Shown: piece after piece, positions 56,924 through 64,000 of the stretch
How the letters are laid out: each line of letters opens with the position of its first letter
How positions within the stretch are numbered: the first letter of the stretch is position 1
Source of the DNA: Ceratothoa steindachneri
Taxonomy: Eukaryota > Arthropoda > Malacostraca > Isopoda > Cymothoidae
Direction: 5' to 3'
Length of the DNA stretch: 64,000 nt
Assembly: GCA_963969495.1 (NCBI GenBank)
Contig: OZ018318.1
Location: 99,331,357-99,395,356, forward strand
Notes under the pieces: generated by a model
What the model saw: the letters and a program-made list of their open reading frames with translations, nothing else
What the model was told of the DNA's origin: nothing
Database searches by the model: none
Position numbers and translations under genes: made by a program

Positions 56924-57060
56924 GTCACAGGAAAGTCAAGACTTAAATCCAATAAAACAGATATTTAAAAATCGTCGTAGGTTAATGTTAGAACCCAAAA
57001 CTTTTCAAAATACAACGGCACTAGGGAGAGAGGCCTATGAACGGATTAGTCCCTTATGAG

Positions 57061-57397
57061 CGTGGGTAAAATTATAAATACAAATCAGTGCAATTTTAGG
57101 TTGGCCAATGCTTAGCTTATCTTGAAAAGGTTCTGGGGTAATAGAAACGGAGTACAAAAATATACTTTACTACTATGCATATAATATATTTACAAAATTA
57201 AAAGGGTTTTAATTAAGGTATATAAACATAAGAGATGTAGACGAGTCTCGGCTTCAAAGAGCTACCTGGGCGGATCGACCGCCGTACACAGAAACGGACA
57301 ATGAGAGATGGGACGCTCAAATAACCTTGAGCGCACGCGAAGCCAAAAGACCGAGGGTTAAGGGGGAGGGGGTCATCGTTAGCGTGGTGTGTCCTCT

Positions 57398-57428
<31 letters not shown>

Positions 57429-57609
57429 GCTCTCTCTCCTTGAAAGAGGCGACCGCACACTTCTTTTCTCTATCTCTGACAAAAAAAAAAAACAAGCATC
57501 CAGACCGGGTACCAATCACACACAGATGTGTTGACAAATTGTGAGTTAAATTGAAGGAAACTGGATCCGTAGCTGACATGCCTTGAAGCAAACCTTAAAA
57601 ACTATTGCA
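57061..57609. other. no recognisable gene; (TC)n microsatellite
   Basis: Contains a (TC)n run with short interruptions at about 57,402-57,438 and an A12 run near 57,480. Open frames on the minus strand here are repeat-driven (Arg-Glu runs). Confidence 0.45.
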
Positions 57610-57629
57610 TTTTTTTTTTTTTTTTTTTT

Positions 57630-57848
57630 ATAGAGCCCATCTGGCAACTACCCACTTGGGCATAAGTCGCCGAAAAACACGACAGCCTAGAATTAGGCTA
57701 CTTTAAAGTTAAAATATGAAAACTTAACAATCAATATAAATTTGAAAAACTTAACAATCGAAGCAATCTCCGGCAGCGGGGGGAGGTCCCCCTCACCCCG
57801 GTGCAGGAGAGTGCAATCTAAAACAAAACAATAACAAAAAAAGGAACC
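57630..57848 (-). other. 3' UTR of the intact I-group LINE
   Basis: Non-coding ~220 bp after the ORF2 stop. The segment GCCTAATTCTAGGCTGTCGT and the final CTTATGCCCAAGTGGG are shared with the copy at 39.5-39.67 kb (GCCTAGTTCTAGGCTGTCGT; CTTATGCCCAAGTGGGCAGG). Conserved 3' UTRs are usually the recognition signal for the element's RT. Confidence 0.7.
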
Positions 57849-60800
57849 TTAAATAAAGGGGAGAAGGCCGGCTTCCCCCAAAAAGTCAATAAGTCCACCA
57901 GTCATGGTGCACGCACTCGTCCCGAGTACAAGGGACAGGCGGTAGCGACCCCGCCCATCCCGGTACCGAGACAGGTATCGTGCGCGAAGATCACCCAGAC
58001 TGGGACATTCGACAAGAATATGCCGAACAGTCTGGGGGACGACGCAGTCGTTGCAATAGGGCACATGCGAGCGCTCCACCAAGTAACGATGCGTCACACG
58101 AGTGTGTCCGATTCGAAGACGACAGAAAGCAACCTGAAGCCGCCGCGGCATTGGGGGATAGGTCCATGGGAACAGTCGCGGCGCAATGGCACGCAACTTT
58201 AAGTTCCCCTCGACCGTCTCCCATCTTCTTTGCCAAGCAGTCCGAAGAGCTGCCCGTATTCCTGCCATGTAGTCGGTGTGAGGAAGAGCGAAACGCTGGT
58301 CCGGTCGCAGAGTCCTCGCGGACTCTTTGGCGCCCTCATCGGCGCGCTCATTCCCCGCAATTCCTACATGTCCAGGAACCCAGCAGAAGATAATCTCGAC
58401 ATCTGCCCGGCTCGCCAAAACCGTGGCGTCACGGATTTCGCGAACCAGGGGATGCGGAGATTCCAATGCCCCGAGAGCACTCAGGGCGCTTTGTGAGTCG
58501 CTATAAATCACAATCCGGTCTCCGAACCGGGCACGTCGCGTAATCTCCCGTACCGAGTGGTGTATTGCCACCAGCTCGGCCGTGAAGACAGACGCAGCGC
58601 CTGGTAGAGCCCCGCTGACTTCAAACAGAGGGGATACGGCGTGGAAGCCGACCCCCTCTTGGGACTTGGAGCCATCCGTATACACTGGCACGGTACCAGC
58701 GTGACACGATGTGTGCTCCAAAAAGATCGAACGCAATACTCCCGGCGCAGTACAAGCTTTGGGAGCAGAGGCGTGGCGACAAATAGCCAAATGTGGTACC
58801 CTCCAGGGTGGCGTCCTGGGCAGAACCAGGGGCGCCACCGGCCCGAGAGCTATATCTACCTCTCGAAGGAGTTTCCTGGCCCTAAACCCAAAGGGCTTAG
58901 GGTATGACTGGCGTCTCTCGGCGGCATAGGCACCATCGAGATCAGCTGCGGATGCAGTGAGAGCTGTTGGCGACTGGGGGAGGCGCCGGGCTCGCGCGTA
59001 CAGGCGAGTGATGCACTGCACGCGGCGCAGAGCGAGTGGCATCTCCCCAGCATCGACCAACAGGCTCTCAATGGGGGAAGTGCGGAAGGCACCGGTCGCA
59101 AGGCGAAGGCCGGTGTGGTGGATCGAATCCACCTTCCGCAATAAACGCTCGGCTGCGGATGCATAAAACTCGCATCCGTAGTCGAGCTTCGAGCGAACAA
59201 AGGATCGATAAAAAAGTAAGGCGGTAGCCCTATCAGCGCCCCAAGCGCTGAACGTCACGGAACGGAGAATGTCCATGGCGCGGGTACAAGAGACCCTAAG
59301 GCTGCGAATGTGAGCCTCCCAGGTGAGGCGTCGGTCGAATACAAGACCAAGGAAACGGTGCGACTCAACCACATCCAGGCGCACCCCATTAAGAAACAAA
59401 TCTGGGTCGGGGTGAAGCCGTGGATGGCGGCAGAAGTGCACCACCTTAGTCTTGGCCAAAGAAAACCGAAACCTGTGCGCTTCGGCATAGCGAGAGACGC
59501 GGTTCAATGCCTGTTGGAGTCGGCGCTCCATTGTTGGCATCTGGGCCGCGCCAAAAGAGATCGAAAGGTCGTCCACGTAGAGCGTAGCGAGAACATCTTC
59601 CGGCAGCACCGAGGTGATGCCGTTGATGCTCAGGGCAAAGAGTGTGACACTGAGGACACTTCCCTGCGGGACACCCTCTTCCTGCTCCTTTGGGCCGGAG
59701 AGGGCTCCCCCCACCCGTACGCGGAATCGACGATCTCGCAAAAATTCAGATATAAACATTGGGAGGCGTCCCCTCGCCCCCATCGTGTGGAGAGTCTCCA
59801 TGATACCGTATCGCCATGCGGTATCATAGGCTTTCTCCAGATCAAAAAACACCGTGGCGTAGTGCTGTCTACGAAGGAAAGCCTCGCAGACGGCATTTTC
59901 CAGTCGGAGCAGAGCATCCGACGTGGAGTGGAACTTACGGAAGCCGCACTGTGCAGAAGACAGATGGCCTCCGCTGTCCAGGAAATAGGCTAATCTAACA
60001 TTTACCAATTTCTCCATCAACTTGCACACGCAAGAGGTTAGAGAGATTGGGCGGAAACCGGTCGGAGTAGAGTGATCTCTCCCCGGCTTGCGAAAGGCGA
60101 GCACAGTAGCGATTCGCCAGGAGTCTGGGAGGAGACCTTCCACCCAGATCCTGTTGAACAAATCTAATAGAAAGGCCATGCCTCGCTCACCCAGGTGTCG
60201 AAGCATGGCGTACGGGACATCGTCCGGACCATGGGCGGTGTCCGCGCACGAAGCGAGAGCAAAACGCAACTCACTCACAGTAAACTTGTCGTTGAAGGGT
60301 TCTCCGCCTCTGGAGGTAAAGTCCAGCCGGCGGCCTTCCACGACATCACGACGTGCATTGAATGCTGGCGGAGCAGCATCACGGCTAGAGAATGCGGAAA
60401 AAGCGGTCGCTAAGGATTCCGCCACGGACGCGGGGTCCAAGATTGCGGTCCCATTCTCCTGGAGAACGGGAGGGGGGTCCTGCGAGAACTTGCCCCGAAT
60501 CCTTTTGACTCGCTTCCACACCTCAGCTAAAGGGGTCTTCCCGTTGAGTGAAGACACGTATGCCCGCCAAGAAGAGCGGCGGGCGTGCTTCGAAATATAC
60601 CGGAACCTAGCCCTAGCCCGACGAAATTCAGCGACGGTGAAATCGTTCGGGCGGCGCTTATAGCGCATGTAGGCATAACGCTTCTGTTTGAGGGCCGTCT
60701 CACACTCGGCCGACCACCATGGGAGTGGTCGGCGTGCAAAACGGCCAGACGTCCTAGGAATAGTAGTCAGGCCCACGGCGATGAGGTTGCCGGAGAAGAA

Positions 60801-61679
60801 CTCGACGGCCTCATCTACCGACCTAAACTCCTTGACTGAGATAGAGAATTCAGTCATTTCCTGAAATGCAGGCCACCGCGCCCGCGCCAAGCACCACCGA
60901 GGTGGTCTCTCAGGCGGCAGTTGCCCTGAAAATGATATTTGAATGGGAAAGTGATCACTACCATGGAGGTCATCGACCACCCCCCAATCAAAATCAGGCT
61001 GTGCATCCGAAGAGCACAAAGATAGGTCAAGGCAAGAAAATGAAGCGGTTCTCGGACAGTGATGCGTAAACTCATCCACGTTTAGGACACCCATCTCAAG
61101 CTCTTCGATCAGATCGGCAAGGACTTGTCCCCTGGGATTTATGGTGTAATCTCCCCAGAGAGGATGCCTGCCGTTCAGATCTCCAAGCAAGAGATAGGGC
61201 CTCGGCAACCGTGCCACGACGCGGCGAAAGTCCCCCGCGTCGAAGTCAGCTGACGGTGGAATGTACGCAGAAATGATAGTATACCTCCTATCCAGGTGCA
61301 GCTGCACAGCCACTGCCTGAAAGGAGGTATCTAAAGAGAAAGGAAGAACGGAGACATCATGCCGGGTGTAAACCGCGCATCCCCCAGCCCGGCCGTCCCG
61401 CGGTGGTTGGGTCGCAAGACCCTTATACCCCGGGAGGGCAGGCAGGGGGCACGCGCCTAGCATGGTCTCCTGCAAAAAAATAGCTAACGGGGAACGGGAT
61501 GAGGCGAGCCTCCGCAGCTCCTCCCAGTTGGCCCGGAGTCCACGGCAATTCCATTGAAGGAATATGCCCTCCAGGCCTAGCTCGGAGGAGACGCGGGGGC
61601 CCTCCTCGAATTGAAGACCCTCACGGGAATGGCCGTACGCTTCCCGGGAGCAGAACCCCGGGCGCTGTTGGCCGGACAA
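57849..61679 (-). CDS. I-group LINE ORF2: endonuclease-RT-RNase H polyprotein (1,276 aa)
   Basis: Single uninterrupted frame. APE-type endonuclease at about residues 38-250: QWNCRGL (N44), LQETM (E71), GDLNGRHPLWGD (D167, N169), GSDHFPI (D242, H243). RT at about 500-760: GFRPISLTSCVCKLMEKLVN, VFFDLEKAYDTAW, EEGVPQGSVLS and the catalytic YVDD at 701-704. RNase H: D1002 (YTDGS), E1035 (TAEL), D1061 (YSDSQS) and D1114 (ERADE), with WVPGHVG, so all four metal-binding acids are present. C-terminal CCHC: C1209, C1212, H1220, C1225. The start chosen is the first ATG; it overlaps the end of ORF1 by 103 bp in the -1 frame, so expression needs reinitiation or frameshifting. Acts in target-primed reverse transcription in the nucleus. 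It looks intact, so the copy may be recently active. Confidence 0.9.
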   Translation of the reverse strand: MSGQQRPGFCSREAYGHSREGLQFEEGPRVSSELGLEGIFLQWNCRGLRANWEELRRLASSRSPLAIFLQETMLGACPLPALPGYKGLATQPPRDGRAGGCAVYTRHDVSVLPFSLDTSFQAVAVQLHLDRRYTIISAYIPPSADFDAGDFRRVVARLPRPYLLLGDLNGRHPLWGDYTINPRGQVLADLIEELEMGVLNVDEFTHHCPRTASFSCLDLSLCSSDAQPDFDWGVVDDLHGSDHFPIQISFSGQLPPERPPRWCLARARWPAFQEMTEFSISVKEFRSVDEAVEFFSGNLIAVGLTTIPRTSGRFARRPLPWWSAECETALKQKRYAYMRYKRRPNDFTVAEFRRARARFRYISKHARRSSWRAYVSSLNGKTPLAEVWKRVKRIRGKFSQDPPPVLQENGTAILDPASVAESLATAFSAFSSRDAAPPAFNARRDVVEGRRLDFTSRGGEPFNDKFTVSELRFALASCADTAHGPDDVPYAMLRHLGERGMAFLLDLFNRIWVEGLLPDSWRIATVLAFRKPGRDHSTPTGFRPISLTSCVCKLMEKLVNVRLAYFLDSGGHLSSAQCGFRKFHSTSDALLRLENAVCEAFLRRQHYATVFFDLEKAYDTAWRYGIMETLHTMGARGRLPMFISEFLRDRRFRVRVGGALSGPKEQEEGVPQGSVLSVTLFALSINGITSVLPEDVLATLYVDDLSISFGAAQMPTMERRLQQALNRVSRYAEAHRFRFSLAKTKVVHFCRHPRLHPDPDLFLNGVRLDVVESHRFLGLVFDRRLTWEAHIRSLRVSCTRAMDILRSVTFSAWGADRATALLFYRSFVRSKLDYGCEFYASAAERLLRKVDSIHHTGLRLATGAFRTSPIESLLVDAGEMPLALRRVQCITRLYARARRLPQSPTALTASAADLDGAYAAERRQSYPKPFGFRARKLLREVDIALGPVAPLVLPRTPPWRVPHLAICRHASAPKACTAPGVLRSIFLEHTSCHAGTVPVYTDGSKSQEGVGFHAVSPLFEVSGALPGAASVFTAELVAIHHSVREITRRARFGDRIVIYSDSQSALSALGALESPHPLVREIRDATVLASRADVEIIFCWVPGHVGIAGNERADEGAKESARTLRPDQRFALPHTDYMAGIRAALRTAWQRRWETVEGNLKLRAIAPRLFPWTYPPMPRRLQVAFCRLRIGHTRVTHRYLVERSHVPYCNDCVVPQTVRHILVECPSLGDLRARYLSRYRDGRGRYRLSLVLGTSACTMTGGLIDFLGEAGLLPFI

Positions 61680-64000
61680 AGCGCTAAAGGCGCTGTCGCC
61701 TTCGAGGACTTATTGGGGGAGGTTGGGCTCGCCATGCGAGTCTTTTCCTCCCTCCGCCTCGAAACTTTAGGCGGGCGTTGCGGCTTCGGAGGCGGGGGGC
61801 CCTCTTTTCGAGGAACCACCGTCTCCGAGCCACTCGCTCCACCTCGAAGCGTGGGCAAAGGGGCCGAAGCTCCTTTGTTGCTGTCCTCCTTTCGGGGAAC
61901 AGCTTTAGGAACCCCGGAAGATGGCCTAGCGACCATCTTCAGGGGTGTTGCCTCCTGTGAGTCTAACGACTCGGTGGAGGCGCGTGGCCGTTTCGCTTTA
62001 CGCGAAACGGTCACGCTGGGGGAAGAGGGGGGAGCCCTGGTTTTAGCCGGGGCAGGGTATGAACCCTTTTTGCCGCCAGCTTTACCAGGGGAGCGCCCAG
62101 GTTGGGTAGAGCCCACAGAAGGGCTCCGAATGGGCGCGGAAACAACCGTGCTCGTTGGCCTGGATGGGCCAGGAGCAGAGGGTGCCTTTCTAACTATTGA
62201 GGCATATGACGTCCCAGGCAGAGCCGGGCGCGCCAGGACCAAGTCCTTTGCTTCGCGGAATGAGAGTCGATCCTGGGCCTGAACGGCCAGGATTTCTTTC
62301 TCAAGGAGATATGCACCACATTGCTTCGAAGAAGCAGGGTGCGGCTCTCCGCAATTAACACACTTGGCCACACACGATTTGGACTTATCGTGTGCGACCT
62401 TGGAGCAATTTACACAGACTTCGGGTGACCCCGATTTTGCACGTCTACATGATCGATTCGTATGGCCGAAGCGGTGGCAGTAATAGCACCGCCGCGGCAG
62501 TGGCACGAATGCCTTCACGCGGTAGCGGTACCAACCGGCACGCACCGACTCAGGGAGCTTGTCACAGTCGAACGTGACGAAGAGTGTAGGGGTGGGTCTC
62601 GAGGCCCCTCCCTGTTTTCTCATCACACGTTCGACCTTGACCGCCCCATGGTCGGCCAGCTCTAGGGTGATGTCCTCAATGGAGTAGTCAACAAGTTCCC
62701 TCGCATAAACTACTCCTTTCACAAAGTTCATGGTAGAGTGCGGCGTCACACTCACCGGGGTGCCATGAAGTGTCCGAAGAGCACTTATCTTGGCCGCCTC
62801 GGCGGGATTCGCCGCATTCGCCAGAAGGCTCCCGTCCGAGAAACGGGTTACCTTCGGCTCTCTACCAATTGCACTAGCTAATCCTCTCCTCTGATGGATC
62901 ATGTTGCCCTTGGACAACATGGTGCCATCAGTGGAGCGAATAACAAGGAAGCGTTTGAAGCCAGCGGGCTCGAAAACGCCAGGTAACCTCTGAATCAGGG
63001 GCCCCGATGTCATCGAGGCTCCGCCCTGTGCATTCTTGGTCTTAGTCGTAGTCATGGGCTCCGCACACGAGGGGGTAGAGGGGCCGGATGTGCCGATCTT
63101 GGCTTGGTCGCCTACCAAAGTGGTAGCAGACCCATCCGTCCCCGCAGCCCCCGCGGATGGAGAGGAGCCCCGAGTCTTCTTCGTCTTTTGAGTCTTTTTA
63201 GTCTTTTTCTTTTTAGGAGAGGAGGGCGGGGAATGAACCCGCTTTTCACCTCCGCCGGCAGAAGTCCCCAGGCCAGATGGACCAGCCTCAGCCAGGTCCC
63301 TCTCCGAAATGGAGAAGGTCCTGGTTGTCGTAGGGGCACCTGTCGGAGGAGATCCCTCCCCTCCTTCTACTGCCTCGGAGCCCTCAGCCATTTGAGGAGG
63401 ACCTTGCATAGGGGCGGATTCGGGTTCGGTGCTTGGCGCCGAGCCCGAATTCCCCCCCATGGAAGGCCCTACCGTCTGGGGCTGGGTCTCCTCAAGGACC
63501 ATGTCTATCACAGGAGGGGCCTCCTGTTGGCCATCCCCTCCCAGGACATCGCAGGTCCCCTTGGCAGTATTGTCACTAGTCAGGTGGTGTGGGGAGGCAC
63601 AGGCCTTGACCCCAGCAAGGTTCAAAATTCTTGCCAGCAGGTCTTTTGAGGGAAGCGACCGAAGGGGCCTGGCTTCCCTCTCCCCCCTAAGGGGGTTTGC
63701 CCTACCGAGCCGCTTGCACGAGGGGCGGTCGGCAATGGGCTGCCTGCTGGCTTTCTTGGCAGTCCCCTTAGAAAGCAAAGGAGGGACTGCCGCTGGAGAT
63801 AGGGAGGTGCCCGAAAGCACCTCCAGAGAAGGGGGTGAGGGGGAGTCCCCTACACCCGTAGGCGTAGGAGAGGAGTAAGCCTCCTCTCCGGTTAAAGAAT
63901 TATGGAGGGTCCCTTGCGCAAGCACAAGGGGGGGGACCTCCATTTTCTCGGTGGAGCTGCCCGAGGGCGGCTCCGTAGATGTTTTTGGGGAAGTTGGGGG
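61577..64000 (-). CDS. I-group LINE ORF1: zinc-knuckle nucleic-acid-binding protein (partial)
   Basis: Open from the window edge to a TAG at 61,577-61,579. The first in-window ATG is at 63,943 (788 codons from there), but the frame is open for the 19 codons before it (PPTSPKTSTEPPSGSSTEK), which match the other copy, so the real start lies beyond the edge. From that ATG: a disordered Pro/Ser/Gly-rich N-terminal half with a Lys-rich patch (SSPKKKKTKKTQKTKKT), a conserved domain at about 320-470 (RFLVIRSTDGTMLSKGNMI, EPKVTRFSDGSLLANAANPA), three zinc knuckles at C486-C499 (CYYCHRFGHTNRSC), C510-C524 and C528-C542, then a long basic Pro/Ser-rich tail. Likely coats element RNA as a chaperone in the RNP. 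The Lys patch may be a nuclear signal. Confidence 0.9.
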   Translation of the reverse strand, partial: PPTSPKTSTEPPSGSSTEKMEVPPLVLAQGTLHNSLTGEEAYSSPTPTGVGDSPSPPSLEVLSGTSLSPAAVPPLLSKGTAKKASRQPIADRPSCKRLGRANPLRGEREARPLRSLPSKDLLARILNLAGVKACASPHHLTSDNTAKGTCDVLGGDGQQEAPPVIDMVLEETQPQTVGPSMGGNSGSAPSTEPESAPMQGPPQMAEGSEAVEGGEGSPPTGAPTTTRTFSISERDLAEAGPSGLGTSAGGGEKRVHSPPSSPKKKKTKKTQKTKKTRGSSPSAGAAGTDGSATTLVGDQAKIGTSGPSTPSCAEPMTTTKTKNAQGGASMTSGPLIQRLPGVFEPAGFKRFLVIRSTDGTMLSKGNMIHQRRGLASAIGREPKVTRFSDGSLLANAANPAEAAKISALRTLHGTPVSVTPHSTMNFVKGVVYARELVDYSIEDITLELADHGAVKVERVMRKQGGASRPTPTLFVTFDCDKLPESVRAGWYRYRVKAFVPLPRRCYYCHRFGHTNRSCRRAKSGSPEVCVNCSKVAHDKSKSCVAKCVNCGEPHPASSKQCGAYLLEKEILAVQAQDRLSFREAKDLVLARPALPGTSYASIVRKAPSAPGPSRPTSTVVSAPIRSPSVGSTQPGRSPGKAGGKKGSYPAPAKTRAPPSSPSVTVSRKAKRPRASTESLDSQEATPLKMVARPSSGVPKAVPRKEDSNKGASAPLPTLRGGASGSETVVPRKEGPPPPKPQRPPKVSRRREEKTRMASPTSPNKSSKATAPLALCPANSARGSAPGKRTAIPVRVFNSRRAPASPPS

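Larger units (their letters stand above)
55860..57060 (+). pseudogene. Tc1-like transposase relic, split by a 730-bp insertion
   Basis: Blocks in order: PTVKHLGCFIMIWGCMFSSE, NDILFVLDNAPWSTSNHTKN (catalytic Asp in LDNAP), LFREIEITPTELSQ, then, after removing 56,194-56,923 and one copy of the 8-bp duplication, ESQDLNPIKQIFKNRRRLML and KTFQNTTALGREAYERI. The usual LNPIE is LNPIK, so the last catalytic glutamate is lost. Frame changes also occur before the insertion. Terminal repeats were not found. Confidence 0.75.
57610..64000 (-). mobile_element. I-group LINE, intact coding capacity, cut by window edge
   Basis: Minus strand: ORF1 (open to the window edge), ORF2 (complete), a ~220-bp 3' UTR with the terminal sequence CCAGATGGGCTCTATA and a 20-nt poly(A) (T-run 57,610-57,629). 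Layout and sequence match the degenerate copy at 33.2-39.7 kb, whose extra 5' part suggests only about 200 bp lie outside the window. No frame break in either ORF. RNase H plus APE endonuclease plus poly(A) places it in the I group. Confidence 0.9.

Noticed and set aside
57213..57515. Arg-Glu-rich open frame on the minus strand
   Set aside because: Generated by the (TC)n microsatellite at 57.40-57.44 kb.
57980..63878. Many long open frames on the plus strand opposite the intact LINE (e.g. 59,310-59,993, 61,611-62,282)
   Set aside because: They are antisense to ORF1/ORF2, show no domain of their own, and reflect G/C-rich codon use in the real genes.

Overview
The window looks like gene-poor, AT-rich nuclear DNA from an invertebrate. 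It is built almost entirely of nested transposable elements and low-complexity repeats, and I see no convincing host protein-coding gene. The mix of CR1-group LINEs, I-group LINEs with RNase H, Jockey-like LINEs, Penelope-like elements (PLEs) with GIY-YIG domains, Tc1-like and piggyBac transposons, tRNA-derived SINEs and long (TA)n tracts fits an arthropod, and the LINE protein flavours suggest a decapod crustacean. That assignment is inference from family flavour, not a database result. There is no bacterial-type operon, rRNA or CRISPR array.

Layout. 0-9 kb: a decayed I-group LINE tail, then a cluster of PLE fragments (2.3-6.5 kb) separated by (TA)n tracts, most of them ending in head-to-head inverted repeats; then a three-unit tandem repeat at 8.2 kb. 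9-24 kb: a Jockey-like ORF1 relic (9.4-11.0 kb), two Tc1-like relics, a CR1-group LINE whose ORF2 starts with a 2A-like DGEINPGP motif (15.0-17.7 kb), a hairpin-rich patch (18.1-18.5 kb), short tandem repeats and tRNA-derived SINEs. 24.9-29 kb: a nearly full-length but dead Jockey-like LINE (zinc-knuckle ORF1 plus ORF2). 29.9-31.8 kb: a PLE abutting a CR1-like LINE tail.

32-44 kb is a nested insertion. A minus-strand CR1-like LINE appears to be split by a 6.4-kb degenerate I-group LINE (about 33.2-39.7 kb) and by a complete-ended piggyBac element (39,943-43,047) with TTAA target duplications and 18-bp inverted termini. 44.4-52.4 kb holds two near-identical tandem copies of another CR1-like LINE, at an almost constant offset of 2,843-2,847 bp. 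The left copy carries an inverted duplicate of its own internal segment. The right copy keeps an ORF1 with a zinc-finger/coiled-coil part and an SGNH-esterase part. 52.4-54.2 kb: another PLE, a ~390-bp (TA)n tract and a palindromic end. 55.9-57.1 kb: a Tc1-like relic interrupted by a 730-bp element with long inverted termini and a perfect 8-bp target duplication; removing it restores the Tc1 reading frame.

57.6-64.0 kb is the best-preserved unit: a minus-strand I-group LINE with uninterrupted ORF1 (zinc knuckles, cut by the window edge) and an uninterrupted 1,276-residue ORF2 (endonuclease, reverse transcriptase with YVDD, RNase H with all four acidic residues, C-terminal CCHC) ending in poly(A). 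It looks young and possibly still active, and is the likely relative of the broken copy at 33-39.7 kb. No single new cellular system stands out. The most unusual signals are the recurrent palindromic PLE ends with hammerhead-like cores, the 730-bp element with a promoter-exon-splice-donor segment, and the inverted internal duplication in the tandem LINE.
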